Origin: Rallus limicola
Taxonomy: Eukaryota; Chordata; Aves; Gruiformes; Rallidae
DNA length: 64,000 nt
Assembly (NCBI GenBank): GCA_022605955.1
Contig: JAKCOZ010000014.1
Span: 15,940,001 to 16,004,000 of the forward strand
Direction of reading: 5' to 3'
Part shown: positions 1 to 11,389 of the stretch, in pieces
How the letters are laid out: each line of letters starts with the position of its first letter
Numbering within the stretch: position 1 is the first letter of the stretch
Made by a program: the position numbers and the translations under genes
The notes under the pieces: generated by a model
The model's input: the letters and a program-made list of their open reading frames with translations, nothing else
Databases searched by the model: none
What the model was told of the DNA's origin: nothing

Positions 1-3000
1 ACTATCTTCTAGACAGGAGGCAACATTTTTATTTCCAGGAAACCCAGTGCAGGAACCTTGCAGAAAACAAGTCAGATTTCTATTCCACCAATCTGGCCTC
101 TTCCAGAGGAATCATCTCACCTATTCCATGGGCATGAATTCTCAACACTATTTCACCTCTTTCCAATGTCTATTTAATAACATTGCAATGTAACTTTCTT
201 GTGCCAGTGCAGCAAACACCACTGGACAGAAGCTCTAAACATTGCACCATTAATCAATGAACACTTCAGTATGACTTAACCTTTTAGTACATTACCACTG
301 ATGTAAAATTCAGAATCACAAACATTAGTTTTAATCCATATGAAGGGAAAGGATCAAACACGAGCTCCAGTATGAGTCTTCAGATGCAAATATGTGCATG
401 TATTTTTAAAACCTACTACAAGCAATAATAATTTCTATGAAATTTCTTAAGAATGAGCTCAGACCCCAAGTTTCCAATCAATCTAGTTATTTAGCAAATT
501 GTCTGATCTACCCCAACCTACAGTATTTCTTTTCAATACTTCACCTTTTTTATAGCATCCTAAATTAGTTAGGAACTGGCAGACACTTAAAATTCACCAT
601 GCTTTAATATGAACTAAAATTATATCAGTCTAGGCTATCACCTCTCAAGTAAAATTGGTTTAAGTCCAGTCAGTAACTAGATAGGTGACTGCTGCAGAAA
701 ACAGAATGATATATACAAAGAGCAAAAACAGCCTGTCAAATTCAGTGCAATATTTGTGTCCCAACACTGTCATAGAAAAATCACTGTACAATGCAGAGAT
801 TCAGCTTTTCAGCAAGCAAACATGCTCTGCTCTGTATTTCACAAATGTAAAAGCTATGCAGCACTTTTCCCTCATTAAGTCCTTAACATTGGTGACTTAA
901 TCAACTTATGTGTACTAGAACTCTGCCAGGATAAGTTATCCTAGAATTGTAAGTGAATATAGTTTTTTTCAAATCCTCTTAAGCTCTTACATAACACTGT
1001 TATGTGTATTAAAACAACAGCTACTTCACATTATTACAAGAGCTGTAGCATTCATGTTAAGTGCTTGAAAGTAGCATGACAAGGAAAATGCACAGAACCT
1101 TTATGTTACTAAAGTTTAGAGCTTATACAATATTACTATATTCATCATGAAGTGCAGTTCAGCCCTAAATACAAGAGGCAGTGACCCTGATCTCAGCCAT
1201 GTTTATCGGTTTCTTATTTCTAGTCATAATTAGAAAACACTATTAAGTAGGAACAGTTAGAAGTTCATCAAGAACTTCTACAGCATTTCTGTAGAATTTT
1301 GAAAGCAGACAAAATCCAGGAGTAGGGCATTATTTCACGAGACACACAGAGACTGAGGAAAAAGGCTAGCTGCACCAGGATAGTGTGCCCTTGAAAGCAA
1401 GGCAGGCAACAAAGCAAGACAAAGGCACTAGTTTGGCATTACAGTTGCTAGTGGGATAAAAAGGACAATGATATACTGAAGGTGTAGGCTGCAAAAGAAT
1501 TATTCAATTAGGATCTAAAAAGCAGAGCTAGAGACTTAAAAGAGACCAGGTTGGTCAGAACAGTGCACAAGGAAGATAATGACTACTGCAAGTAAAAGTA
1601 TCTGCAGTAGCATATTAACATGCATACTCTTAACATGCTCTTTGTTTAAAATAATCAGAACGTAGACTATGTATCTAAAGTGTAACTACCCACACCACAT
1701 GCTATCAGTTCTCATAACAAGATGATTCAAGGAGCAGCAGTAACCTATACAGAAATTTCAGTAATCAATCTGCACTTTCTTGCTTCTCAATTGTGTAAAA
1801 AGGAAAAAAAAAAAACCAAACAAAACCCCCAACAAAATAGACAGTTTCTCACCAAGCTCACTTAAGATACCATCTTCCCTTTTCCCTGTTTTTGTTGAAA
1901 GCCTTAGGTGTGAATCTTGAGATTCTCTTAACAGCCAGATGAACGTGCTGTCTTAGATTATAACTTGCCTATATATAAGGCACCACTCCAGCATTCAGGT
2001 TAGCTTCTTTTCTCAACCACTTAAAAAAAAAAATTCATCATTCTATCATTTTTCTGGTCATTTAGAATATTCAGGAAAAATAAGAGACAAGACAGGACTT
2101 TCTCCTCCTTAGTGTTTATTTTTAAGTCACCAAATCTGAATGCTTTCACGTACCAGAAGGGGAAGATACCAGTCTATTTAAGGTAACCTTTCAGCAAGTT
2201 CCACAAGGTAAAACTTGATTGCCCTATGTAGCAATGACTGTTAGCTTTTGTAAGTTTGCTTCAGTTTCCTTCTTTCTAGGAATTGGTAACAGTACAAAAA
2301 CAACCACCAGCCAAATTCCCACTTTCTGTGATAGAGCTATCAAAAAAAAAAAACCCAACCCACCATCCAGTGCCCCAGTTCATGGTGCATACCTTGCAAG
2401 AACCACTTCCTTTAACATAATAAACATTTGCTTGCAAACACTTCTATATAGATTTCATTTTACTTAGATTTATTAAACTGGTCCTTCCCCAGAGCCTGAA
2501 GATCTAAATATATCCATAATAAACAACTCCAAAAAGCAGCCTATATGACTAAGTAGTGACTGCACTACAGAGGGCAGGCGTAAGCAGATTTGCTTGCAAT
2601 TCATTCATGCTAGATGGCTGTAAATCATACAGTACGCTTCAGCTGCTCCAGGAACTGCAATGGTACTATTGAAGAAACCACCTCATTACATATCTACTCT
2701 TAACAAGGTCTGGAGAGCAAGGTGATCAGTAAGAAGCTACCTATACATAAGCAAAACCCCCAAAGCTTGTTATATGCCCGTATCACATGCACACTTTCTC
2801 CTTCACAGGTGTTCCTAGTGTCCCTTACCAACAAAAATATCCAACCTGAAAATAGGTCACATTTGTCGCCAACCGTCCCCTGACCAACATAGGCTTTTTC
2901 CCTAGTGAATGTTCTCCAACACTCTATTCAGTCCACTTGTTACCAAAAAAAACCCACCCCAAAACCACACTGAAACCAACCACACATCTGTCCTTCAGCT

Positions 3001-3120
3001 ATTACCAAGACTGTACACCAACCACAAACATCTCTAAAAAGTAATCTTCCATAAATTTTACTAGTAGAGTACCACCTGGGTGCCAAAACCCACCCAGCAA
3101 AAAGCAGAGATCCCTCTGCA
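1..3120. other. AT-rich non-coding stretch, probable intron
   Basis: No exon can be supported on either strand. The stretch is AT-rich with short A- and T-runs (for example near 1804-1816 and 2342-2352), and its short ORFs have no recognisable domain. If the CpG-island exon at 4076 is real, this sequence lies downstream of its splice donor and would be first-intron DNA of that minus-strand gene. No interspersed repeat was recognised here. Confidence 0.4.
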
Positions 3121-3123
3121 GGG

Positions 3124-3340
3124 CTCACCTACCTAACTGACCGATTTCTAGAGTAGTCTGAAGGCAGCAAATTCAACGCCAGAAGTGTACGGACAGAAGC
3201 AACACACACACCGACAAAGAACGAGGGATACTCGTGCTTTCAGCCTCTGTCAGGGGCTCCGAGAAGCAGAAAAGACGTCAGCTCACGTTCTGAGCAAACC
3301 TGTTGGCTATGCACCTGGTTCCGAGGGGTAAGATGCACCG
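3124..3340 (-). other. possible alternative 5' exon with splice donor
   Basis: On the minus strand the sequence at 3130-3123 reads AG followed by GTGAGC, a strong donor match, with a second overlapping donor-like GTAGGT four bases upstream. The stretch just upstream on that strand, at the edge of the CpG island, has a CRE-like TGACGTC at 3280-3274. This would suit an alternative non-coding first exon of the same leftward gene. No transcript evidence is available and donor-like strings are common by chance, so this is only a candidate. Confidence 0.18.
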
Positions 3341-3345
3341 TCATT

Positions 3346-3363
3346 CCCCCCCCCCACCCCCCC
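3346..3363. repeat. C-rich homopolymer tract
   Basis: An 18-base run of C broken by a single A at 3356, at the left margin of the CpG island. On the minus strand it is a G-run that could form a quadruplex. Such tracts are often mis-sized in assemblies. Confidence 0.9.
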
Positions 3364-4075
3364 TCCAAACGCACCCGTGACCGGACCGACTCTCTAACCG
3401 GAGGGTTTTCGCCTCGCTTGTGTCATCTTTTATCCCGAGCGACAGAAAATACGCGACGGAGCTGGGGAGGGTGGCGGAGGGGCAACAAACTCCCCGCCAC
3501 TTTTCCCGCGGTGCCCCCCGCGGTGCGCGCGCGCTGCCCCGGGGCGGGCGGCGAGGCCAGGCACCCGGGCGGGCGGGCACGGGGACAGACACGCGCGGGG
3601 TCAGATGGCAGCGGCGCGGCGGGGAGCCGGGCACACGCGCGGCCCGCCACACGCATTGCTGCCGCGGGGGCGCGTCGCACGGACACCGCCTCCGAGGGGC
3701 GGGGGGGGGAAAGAGGGCTCGCGTGGGGGCACGCCGGGCTCCGCGGCGCCGAGCGGCGCGGGAGACTCCCGCCGGCAGCCCGCCGTCCCCGCAGTTAACA
3801 CCCGCTTCTCCCCTCCCCCAAACCCCTCTGCTCGAGCCCCGGGCGGCACAGACACACCGACCTTCGGCGGCCGGGAAACGTCCCCCCATCTCCTCCTCCT
3901 GGGCCGAGGCCGCCATTGGGCCGGCCGGGAGGAGCGCGGCGGGCGAGGCCGGGTCCGGGAGAAACGGAAAGGCGAAGGGAGGAGAGGACGAGAACCCACC
4001 ACACCCCACCGGCCCGGCCCCGTCCTCACCGACCCAGCCCAAGCTGAACCCGGCCCAACCCTGCCGGCAACTTAC

Positions 4076-4129
4076 TGCCTGCAGCAGCGGTGTCTCCTCG
4101 GGCCACCGCACCCCGCGCCGCCCCTGCAT
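4076..4129 (-). CDS. candidate first coding exon of an unidentified leftward gene (partial)
   Basis: On the minus strand an ATG at 4129-4127 opens an 18-codon frame (begins MQGRRGVRWPEE, ends LLQA) that runs into a consensus splice donor, GTAAGT, with the exon ending at 4076 in phase 0. The exon lies inside the CpG island, with GC boxes and a CCAAT box 400-460 bases upstream and GC-rich 5' UTR-like sequence between. The ATG context is poor (C at -3 and C at +4), so the exon may instead be wholly 5' UTR, with the real start in a later exon outside the window. I do not recognise the peptide and assign no gene. The frame is open beyond the donor, but that is GC-rich read-through and is not taken as coding. 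Confidence 0.3.
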
Positions 4130-4389
4130 GGGCAGCACCCGCCGCGCCTGCCCTCGGGAGCGGCGGCGGGGACGGGGGGGGGGGCGCGGCGCGAACGGAG
4201 GGAAAGGGTCGAAGACCGCAGCGGGGAACCTCGGCTGGGCCGTGAGGGGCTCAGGAGGGGCGGCGGCTGCAGCGACTCCTACCCCGCGACCGGCTGGCTA
4301 GCTGGCTGGCGCTCCACCGGGCCCTGCCGCTGCGGCGACTCCAAGACGCAACTGACAACAACGGCCGCGGCGGCTCACGGAAAGCCGTT

Positions 4390-4432
4390 GGGGGGGGGGG
4401 GGGGGAGGGGGAGGGGGGAAGGGGGAGAGGGG
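4390..4432 (+). repeat. G-run, quadruplex-prone
   Basis: Sixteen consecutive G at 4390-4405 are followed by further G4-G6 blocks separated by single or double A. This meets the simple quadruplex pattern of four or more G-runs with short loops. It sits close to the inferred start site, with the G-rich strand as template for a leftward gene. The run length is prone to sequencing error. Confidence 0.85.
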
Positions 4433-4489
4433 CGGGTATGAGGCGGAGCAACGGACACCCGTGCGAGCCCGCGAGTCGGGCGCCACTAC

Positions 4490-4580
4490 GCCTGCGCGCC
4501 GGGGAGGCCGCGCGATTGCCGTCACGGCCGGCCAATGAGGCACGGGAGGGCGCGTTCGACGGCAGAGGGGCGGGGCAGCG
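4490..4580 (-). promoter_or_regulatory. core promoter motif cluster (NRF1-like, CCAAT, GC box)
   Basis: Within 90 bases there are a GCGC-rich NRF1-like site (about 4490-4502), a CCAAT box (4532-4536) and an Sp1-type GC box (about 4567-4576). This is the usual TATA-less arrangement upstream of housekeeping-type CpG-island genes. Assuming leftward transcription, the start site would fall around 4350-4450. The elements work in either orientation, so the strand is inferred from the donor at 4075. Confidence 0.45.
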
Positions 4581-4582
4581 AG

Positions 4583-4646
4583 TGGGGAGGGGAGGGGAGG
4601 GGAAGGGAGGGCACAGGCACGGCACGGCGCTGCACGGCACGGCACC
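4583..4646 (+). repeat. GGGGA and GGCAC short tandem repeats in the promoter
   Basis: A block of GGGGA-like units (4583-4610) is directly followed by GGCAC/GCACG-like units (4611-4646). Both are imperfect short tandem repeats at the right edge of the CpG island. The first block is also quadruplex-prone. Confidence 0.75.
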
Positions 4647-4799
4647 CCAGGAGACTGGGGTGGGTCGGTCCGCGGCACTCGAGGGAAGGGCTTGCTCCCG
4701 TTCCCACCCGCCCCGGGCTCCGGCTTCGTGAAGGTCCTCAGCAGTTCGCACTGGAAATGGCAAATTTAAGAGGGATGGGCAAACCGTTGAAGACCTGAG

Positions 4800-7700
4800 G
4801 AGAAAGTGAACCCCGCAGGTCCACTACCTGGGCTGGTGGCATCTCTGGCACCAGATCACTGCCCCTCTCCTTTGGGAGGGGATGCTGGACGTGCTGAAGT
4901 GGTCATACCTGCTTTTCCTGGCTGATCCAATTGCAAGTGAAAGGGGTAGAAATAATGGCACATTAAAGAGAGTATAGAGATGGTGGTGGTCCTTGAGTCC
5001 TGGGCAGCTCACCTAGGTAGCAACAGTGCATGTGCAAAGTTCCTCTGTGGTGGGAAGGATGGATAGGATAAAGATGAGTAGTGGAAGTCAGCTGTGAGTA
5101 GGGGCAGTGAAAGGAAGGGATGACATTGAGGCTAGGAGGAAAAAATAGGCCAGGGAATGAGCCAGGCAGGTGTTTGGAGGGAAACGGCTTTGCATGTAAG
5201 GAAGGGGAGTAAACAACAACTGTAAACAACCTTGCTGGAGAGGCATTTGGACTCCTATGTGCTAAGGTGTATGAGCAAAGTGGTTCTTTAGAGCATCAGA
5301 AATAATGCAAGGCTTTGCTCCAAAGACTAATGAAAGAATATCTTTGAAAGGAATGACTTAAAAGTGGCACTTTGCAAAATGTTCCTTTTTCGAAATAGAA
5401 ATAGCCAGTCAAGATGTGTGGAAAGAGAATACAAAAGCTCAGTGTACTGAAGCCCATTTTTAAGAAAATGTTTTATATATGGTTTTTGTGTTTTCCCAGG
5501 CTTTAACAAAATTTATATGTCAATCATTCATTAATAACCTATATTACACCGTACAGCAGGAGCTATTGAATTAACGTGGAACTTCTTAGGTTGAAAACAA
5601 TCATTTGTGAATAAACTCAACTAGAAAATACAGTTCGGGTGATTACTAAACGGAAATTGTGTGATCATATGTGATAAAAAGGACCTCATTATGTCATACT
5701 TGAAGGTTTCAAAAGAGAAACAGAAAAAAATACATCAGGATTTCAGGATATGTTGGTTCTGATCACCGCTTCCTAATAAGGATGAGAATTTGTTTACGTT
5801 GTCATCATTTAGACCATTCAGAAGGCCTAATTCTCCAGTCTTCACACCAATTTGACACCAAGGAACACACAGTTGATTGCTGAACTCACCAGATGGATCT
5901 GATGTAAGAGATTGCAATAACCAGCCCATCATCCCTGGCTGCCTGCTCATCACTGGTTTCTCAAGTCCGAGTTTGTACCGTCATGCAGTGTGCACCATGG
6001 TCCGGTGGCCCCTAATGTTTGTGGTTCTGTAAAACTCAAGCCTAGATCCTGCCTCTCACTTTCCAGCTAATAACAGCTAGGATTACCACTTGGTTTTCCC
6101 TTTTGAATTTCCTTTTTCCTGTAGTAGAAGGCGCATCCTTACTAAGACTATATACATACGTCAAGGCATAACAATGCTTCAGTTCAGTGTTACCAAGTCT
6201 CCCTTTGCAAAATATTTTGGCCTGAAGGAGCTTTTTAATACTTGCTCGATCTCACGCTATCTGCTGCACCACCATGCACGGCATTGCTCTCATATGCGCT
6301 CAGCCATTCAACCTGTTTGTCTGTGTGTTTGCTTATGCGAGAGAACAAGTGGGTGGAAAAGGATGTATTTGGTGGGGGGGAGGAGGATGAGAAAATAAGA
6401 ATGTTCTTACCTTACTGTTGTGAGATACTATACGTCGGGTCGCTTGTGTAATACAATAGTTCTTTTACTTGGTGCAGTGAAGCTTTGTAGATTAATATGT
6501 GTGAGACTAAAAAGAAGGGGGTCATGGATATGTGCAGCACTTGAGGGGACACAACAAGGACTGGGAGAAGTCTGTCAGTCACATTGGGCTGGAACTCAAT
6601 ATAGGTTGGTTGGCATTTTTTCAGGCAGTCTTGTTACTGCTTATACCACATTGCATGCTGCTGGAGTGAGATCGATATCATTTCCCCAACAGGCTTATGT
6701 AAATCTCTTGCCATACATACAGTCACTCACACTGGGCTTTGTCTTCAGTGGCACAGGCCCTTGTTTTGGTTTCGTGAGGTTTTTCTCAGTGAAAATTTAA
6801 TTAACATGGTAGCTACATGCCAGTAAAAGCAGACAAGCTGCTGCTGGGTTGCATGGAGAGGTCAGCACTACTCTGCTGCTGCTTTTGGTTGGCCTCACCT
6901 GGTTTACCTCACAATACAAGTGCCGTGCCTTGTCTCCAAGTCGGATTTCAAACAAGATAGTTAATACACATGAGCTATGCCACAGCAAAACACACCTCAT
7001 CTGTCAGTCATTGGCCTGAATGTTTTTGTTGAGGAAAGGTGACAACAACAGCCCTCGTACATCTCGGTTTGAGCAGTTGCTCATGGCATATACGCATCCA
7101 AATCCAAATCAGACCGGACGACAATCTTTGCTAAATCCAAGCTCGGTCTACTACAGAAAGAAAATGGTAGCTTGTATTTGTTTTTACAGAAGCCTTGCTG
7201 GTTTACATTAGAAACAACCTTATTTTACATAATATAGTAAACGTGTAAGCCATCTGTGAACAGTGTGGTGTATATAAACACATTGAATGTTAGGCTACAG
7301 TATTTGTGAAGGAATATGTTTTTCAAAAGATGAATCATTATGGTTCACCTGTTTTCGAAAATTAGGCTAATACTTAATGTAAATTATTTTGCACCTTTCC
7401 AGTGATTTGTGTTTGAAGTGCAAAGTAGTAAAAACGTTGAGATGGTTCAAAGTGCGTGAGGCTTAAATAAATGACTTTGGACCAGCCTTTGTCAGCCTGC
7501 CATTCTCCCTAGTAATTCCCAAACCCACTGGTCAAATCTGAATTAAAGGGGTAGATATCTCCAGAATTACATGTTTCCTTTAGTGTCATGAAACTAGGTC
7601 TAGGTACTGGAGAGTAACCTTACCTGTACTCCCTGTACAGCAAAAGCTGCAGTGTGAGCTCACCCTTTATTAGTCACAGGAGAAACCACATGGATGAGAG

Positions 7701-8050
7701 TGGCTTTTTCCCCTCAGGGTGGAAAAAGCTTCAGTCAAAATTCACACTTCATTAGACACTGGATAATCTGAGCATGAGGCTCAAATCCATAGGCCTCATT
7801 AGTTCTCTTTCATTATTAAATTATTAACAGTTTCCCCGACAAAGCAGAGCAAAGCAGCTGCCTTTGGACAGATATAGAAGAGTACAATTTATGCTGAAGC
7901 TTGCATAGAACATTCAGATATTACATTTCTTAATAGGTCTCAGTGCTTGCATTTGAACGTTTGGTACATTTCCACCACCAGAATAGCTAGCTCAGGTTTC
8001 TGGGCTGATGCAGAAACTGCGTCACATACAGTCTCTCTTCTGAGGTCAAA
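4800..8050. other. gene-free, apparently single-copy stretch
   Basis: G+C falls quickly after the island. No coding region, RNA gene or recognised transposon was seen. The ORFs here are short, lack domains and overlap in several frames. There is no supported exon for a rightward transcript from the island. Confidence 0.5.
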
Positions 8051-8059
8051 GCTTAACTA

Positions 8060-9490
8060 GAGTTAAGATTTGCAAGGGATCTCAAGGGTAACAAGAAGAC
8101 CTTCTGCCACAAATCCAAGAGTAAAAGACTGTGAAAGGGAAACACGGACTGACCACCCCTATGGGAAAAAGTGATGGATCAGAAGAAGAAAAAGGGGTAG
8201 AGGTGATGTACAGGCCTGTGAGAAAGATGCCCAAGAAATCCAGAAACCCCTTGCTATCTGAAAAGATCTCCTCTCTTACTGCCATGCTGCACATGTACAG
8301 CCAGAAGGTGGCAAAAGGAAAGAGATCCCAGTGTGGGCAAGGTCCACACAGGAAAATCAAGAAATCCCAAAAGATGCAATTGATCTAATAACAACAGGAA
8401 CAGATAAGACTGTGGTACCCAGACCCATCTTTGCCTCAGACCTACCATCAGGGTCTCCCAGCACTCCGTGTGTAAGATTCAAGGAAGAGAACTACCAGCA
8501 ATGGTTGAGGATCGAGTCAGGGATTACATGGGAGAACTCGAATCATAAACATGCATGGGGTCAACTGAGCTGCACCCAAAGTGCTGAGGGAGCTGGCTGC
8601 TGTCACCGTAGGGCCACACTTTTGTCTTTGAAGGGTCACGGAGGCTGAGAGAGGTCCCCAATGGCTGGAGAAAGGCAAACGCTGTGCCTGTCTTAGGGGG
8701 GGGAAAGAAAAAAAAAGCGCAAAGGGAAAAGGGGGGCTGACCAGCCTCCCTGCAGTCCATGTGGGAATCCATGCCCTCTTGGAACACTTTTCTGGGCACA
8801 GGAAGGAGAAGGTGATCGAGAAGAGCCAGCATGCATTTACCCTGCATGAATCTTGCCTCAACAACCTGATTGCCTTCTGTAATAAAAAAACCTGGATTTA
8901 TAGATGAAGGAAGAGCAGTAGAAATCACTTACCTTGACTTTTGCAAGGCTTTTGACACCATCTACCACAATTCTGCTTTGAAATGAGGACCTTAAGGTCT
9001 GAATGGATGGACAACCGCTATTTGGATGATAGGGCTCAGAGGACAATGGTTAGTGGGCTGCGCTCTATCTAGAGGCCAGTAAGAAGTGGAGTACTGTAGG
9101 GATCTATCCTGGAACCTGGCCTGTTTAACATCTTTATCAATGCCTAGAGGAGAGGACAGAGTGCCCTCTTTTCAAATTTGCAGATGACAAGGGTAGATCT
9201 GCCATTCAGAGAGACTCAGGCTGGAAGAATGGGATGACAAGAAGCTCAGAAAATTCAATCAGGACAAACGGTATCTGGGACAGACTAACACCCTGCAGTG
9301 CACTGGGGTGAGGAGCAGCTCTGCAGAGAAGGGCTTGAGGTTCTGGGGGACAGCTGAATGAGCCAATGCCAGCGATGAAGGCTAAACAGCACCCTGGGCT
9401 GTGTCAGAAGGAGCACAGCCAGGAGATGGAAGCAATTACTACTCAGGACTCAGACTACATCTGGTATACTGTGCTTTTCCACCACAGCAT
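8060..9490 (+). mobile_element. decayed CR1-type LINE, ORF2 region
   Basis: Plus-strand sequence follows the CR1 ORF2 region at many points. These are a linker segment near 8070-8105, a block before the reverse transcriptase at about 8490-8700, the palm-domain signature encoding YLDFCKAFDT at about 8931-8960, the PQGS/LGP block near 9085-9120, the FADD catalytic region at about 9175-9190, and the thumb region up to about 9485. The reading frame is broken many times, and the segment near 8110-8480 is hard to align. The 3' end and terminal repeats are missing. It is an old, inactive copy, clearly older than the CR1 at 42.3 kb. Confidence 0.8.
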
Positions 9491-11374
9491 AATTTCACCA
9501 CCATGCTGCAGGTCTTTCCAGAAGGTATCTCCTCCCTCCAGGAAGGAACTGGGGCACAAACACCCACCCATGGCCTGTATCAGGGGAGGAGAGATACAAA
9601 GGGTGGCCAGGGAAGCTTAGGTGCTGTGGAGGAAGAAGGTGTGTGCTTCCTGCTGTGGGTGGAGACCAGCGTTCTTCAATGATGCTAAGAACAGATAGAG
9701 AGTTGCTGCCCCCTGGAAAGGAAGCAAAGATCACATCCCCTAACTCCTCACTTGCTTTTTAGTGGAAGCAACCAATCCAGCTGGTGACATAAATAGCAGA
9801 GGCAGCGATGCGGGGCACAGGGGACCTTTGTATTGACAGGAAACCAAGGATGTGGCACTACCTGGCTCACCCCAGTCAAGGGAGACAAAAATACCGCACT
9901 GAAACCCATCAGACAGCCCCTCTGAGCCCTGCTTAGCATAGAAGCACTGCAGAAACTTCACCTTTCCTGTGATGCCTTTGTCCTACATCTTGTGAGGTGA
10001 GGACACAGCACACAAGCTCCCACTTCACTCGGAAAAGAACAGGACATTAAAAGATAATCAGGCACTGAAATGATGAATGAAGTCGGGTATGATGTGGCCT
10101 CCTAATGCCTCAGTTCGAAAGGATAAAAATGTGTGAATCTGGAGGGGAAGGTAGAGGCACAAGGTTTGTGGACATGCCATTAGTGTTTGAGGTGATAACT
10201 GATTAAACATAGTAAAGTTAGGAGTGGTTCTAAGGCTGGTGATTTGCATTCCTTTTCTCTTATGGTTTTGGGCTTGGCCCAAGTTATTTAAGGATTCCCA
10301 GTAACTCTTCTAGTAGACCCGGGGTAGGAAAAAGTGAGTCAGTCCCAGAAAAAAACAATTTTCTTGGTGCTAACATGTTACTTTATAGTAGTCATGAGTT
10401 CAACCCAGAAGTACTCTCTGTCTTTCTCTGTTCTGGGAAAGGTTGGGAGGCTTTTGTGTGGGACAGAGTGCCAGGTTTCTTCATGCAGGTGTCACGCCAG
10501 CTGGGGAAGAGTTTGTATGAACCAGATTCTCAAAATCCTCCGTCAACCTTGCCAGGGTAGAAAAATAAAGGATGCAGCACTGACCTCAGAGGAAAAAGGA
10601 AAAATAGAGTTTAGAAAAAAAAAGCATCATGAAGAAGAAATCCATGGTGAGAGACCATGTGAGAAAGTAAACGAGAGAAAGGATTCTTCCAATTTCTCTG
10701 TGAAATGTGGGGTTTGAATACACTAGGTGGCAGGAAGCATAGAAAATCAGCCATGTGTTTGCTGCTACGGGAAAAAAAGTGCACAATTAATTTGTGTTAA
10801 AATGAAAATTACAATTCTGGTCATGTGACAAGTTACTCAACCCCCAATGTTTGTTACTGAAGCGTAAGTGCTAATGGCTAGGACATGACCTATATTCCAC
10901 CGTGGCACTTTAATGGATGAAATAAGACCATCGTGCCCTAAAAAGCAAGGCTATAAAAGCTTTTTATGGTATTATTGTTGTTACTTTCTTTTTTAGGTGT
11001 GTTCAGACATACGTTACTGAATGAATCTTAGGAATACATATCCCTGGTTTAACAGCAAGAGTTCCTTCCATGCACTTACAGGAAAAGTTAATTGCATCCC
11101 GCATGCTGTAGAAAATAACAAGATGCAACGTGGAGACCTGCAGCTGAAGACCTGTAAAACCGCGTCTCTACTACGATGTAACGCCACAGATTTAAAAATA
11201 AGCAACTTCTTGGAAGGAAAGCTTGAGAATTACACCTCTGAGGGCAATTGTAGTCATGGAACAGCAGTAATCATGTTTTACCCAGCAAAATGTGTTTCCC
11301 CGGAATAACTGATGGTCACCTTAAAGGACAGTGTTTCCAGTTTTACAAGTGCAATTCATGTCAGCAAAGGATTT

Positions 11375-11389
11375 GGGGGGGGGGGGGGG
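11375..11389 (+). repeat. G15 homopolymer
   Basis: Fifteen consecutive G are followed within 60 bases by T8-T9 runs and GGGG blocks. This is low-complexity sequence, and the length is likely to be polymorphic or mis-called. Confidence 0.9.

Larger units (their letters stand above)
3390..4720. promoter_or_regulatory. CpG island promoter
   Basis: Dense CG dinucleotides and very high G+C over about 1.3 kb contrast sharply with AT-rich flanks on both sides. CpG islands of this size mark promoters in vertebrate germlines, because unmethylated CpGs there escape decay. Inside are GC boxes (for example GGGGCGGGGC at about 4567-4576), a CCAAT box at 4532-4536, a minus-strand CCAAT at 3919-3915, and an NRF1-like GC palindrome near 4490-4502. 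Several frames stay open across the island, but this is expected from the scarcity of stop codons in GC-rich DNA. The only splice-type signal I trust is the minus-strand donor at 4075, so the main output is probably leftward. A rightward transcript cannot be excluded. Confidence 0.85.

Noticed and set aside
1439..1495. Minus-strand acceptor-like TTCTTTTGCAG suggesting an exon
   Set aside because: No matching donor or coding frame follows, and single acceptor-like strings are frequent in AT-rich DNA.
3341..4441. Long overlapping ORFs on both strands (up to 293 codons) in the CpG island
   Set aside because: They overlap in nearly all frames, are rich in R, G, P and A, and have no domain. Stop codons are rare in such GC-rich DNA, so long open frames are expected by chance.
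8131..8388. 85-codon lysine-rich ORF that could pass for a small basic protein
   Set aside because: It sits within the decayed CR1 interval and has no homologous motif, no exon signals and no clear start context.
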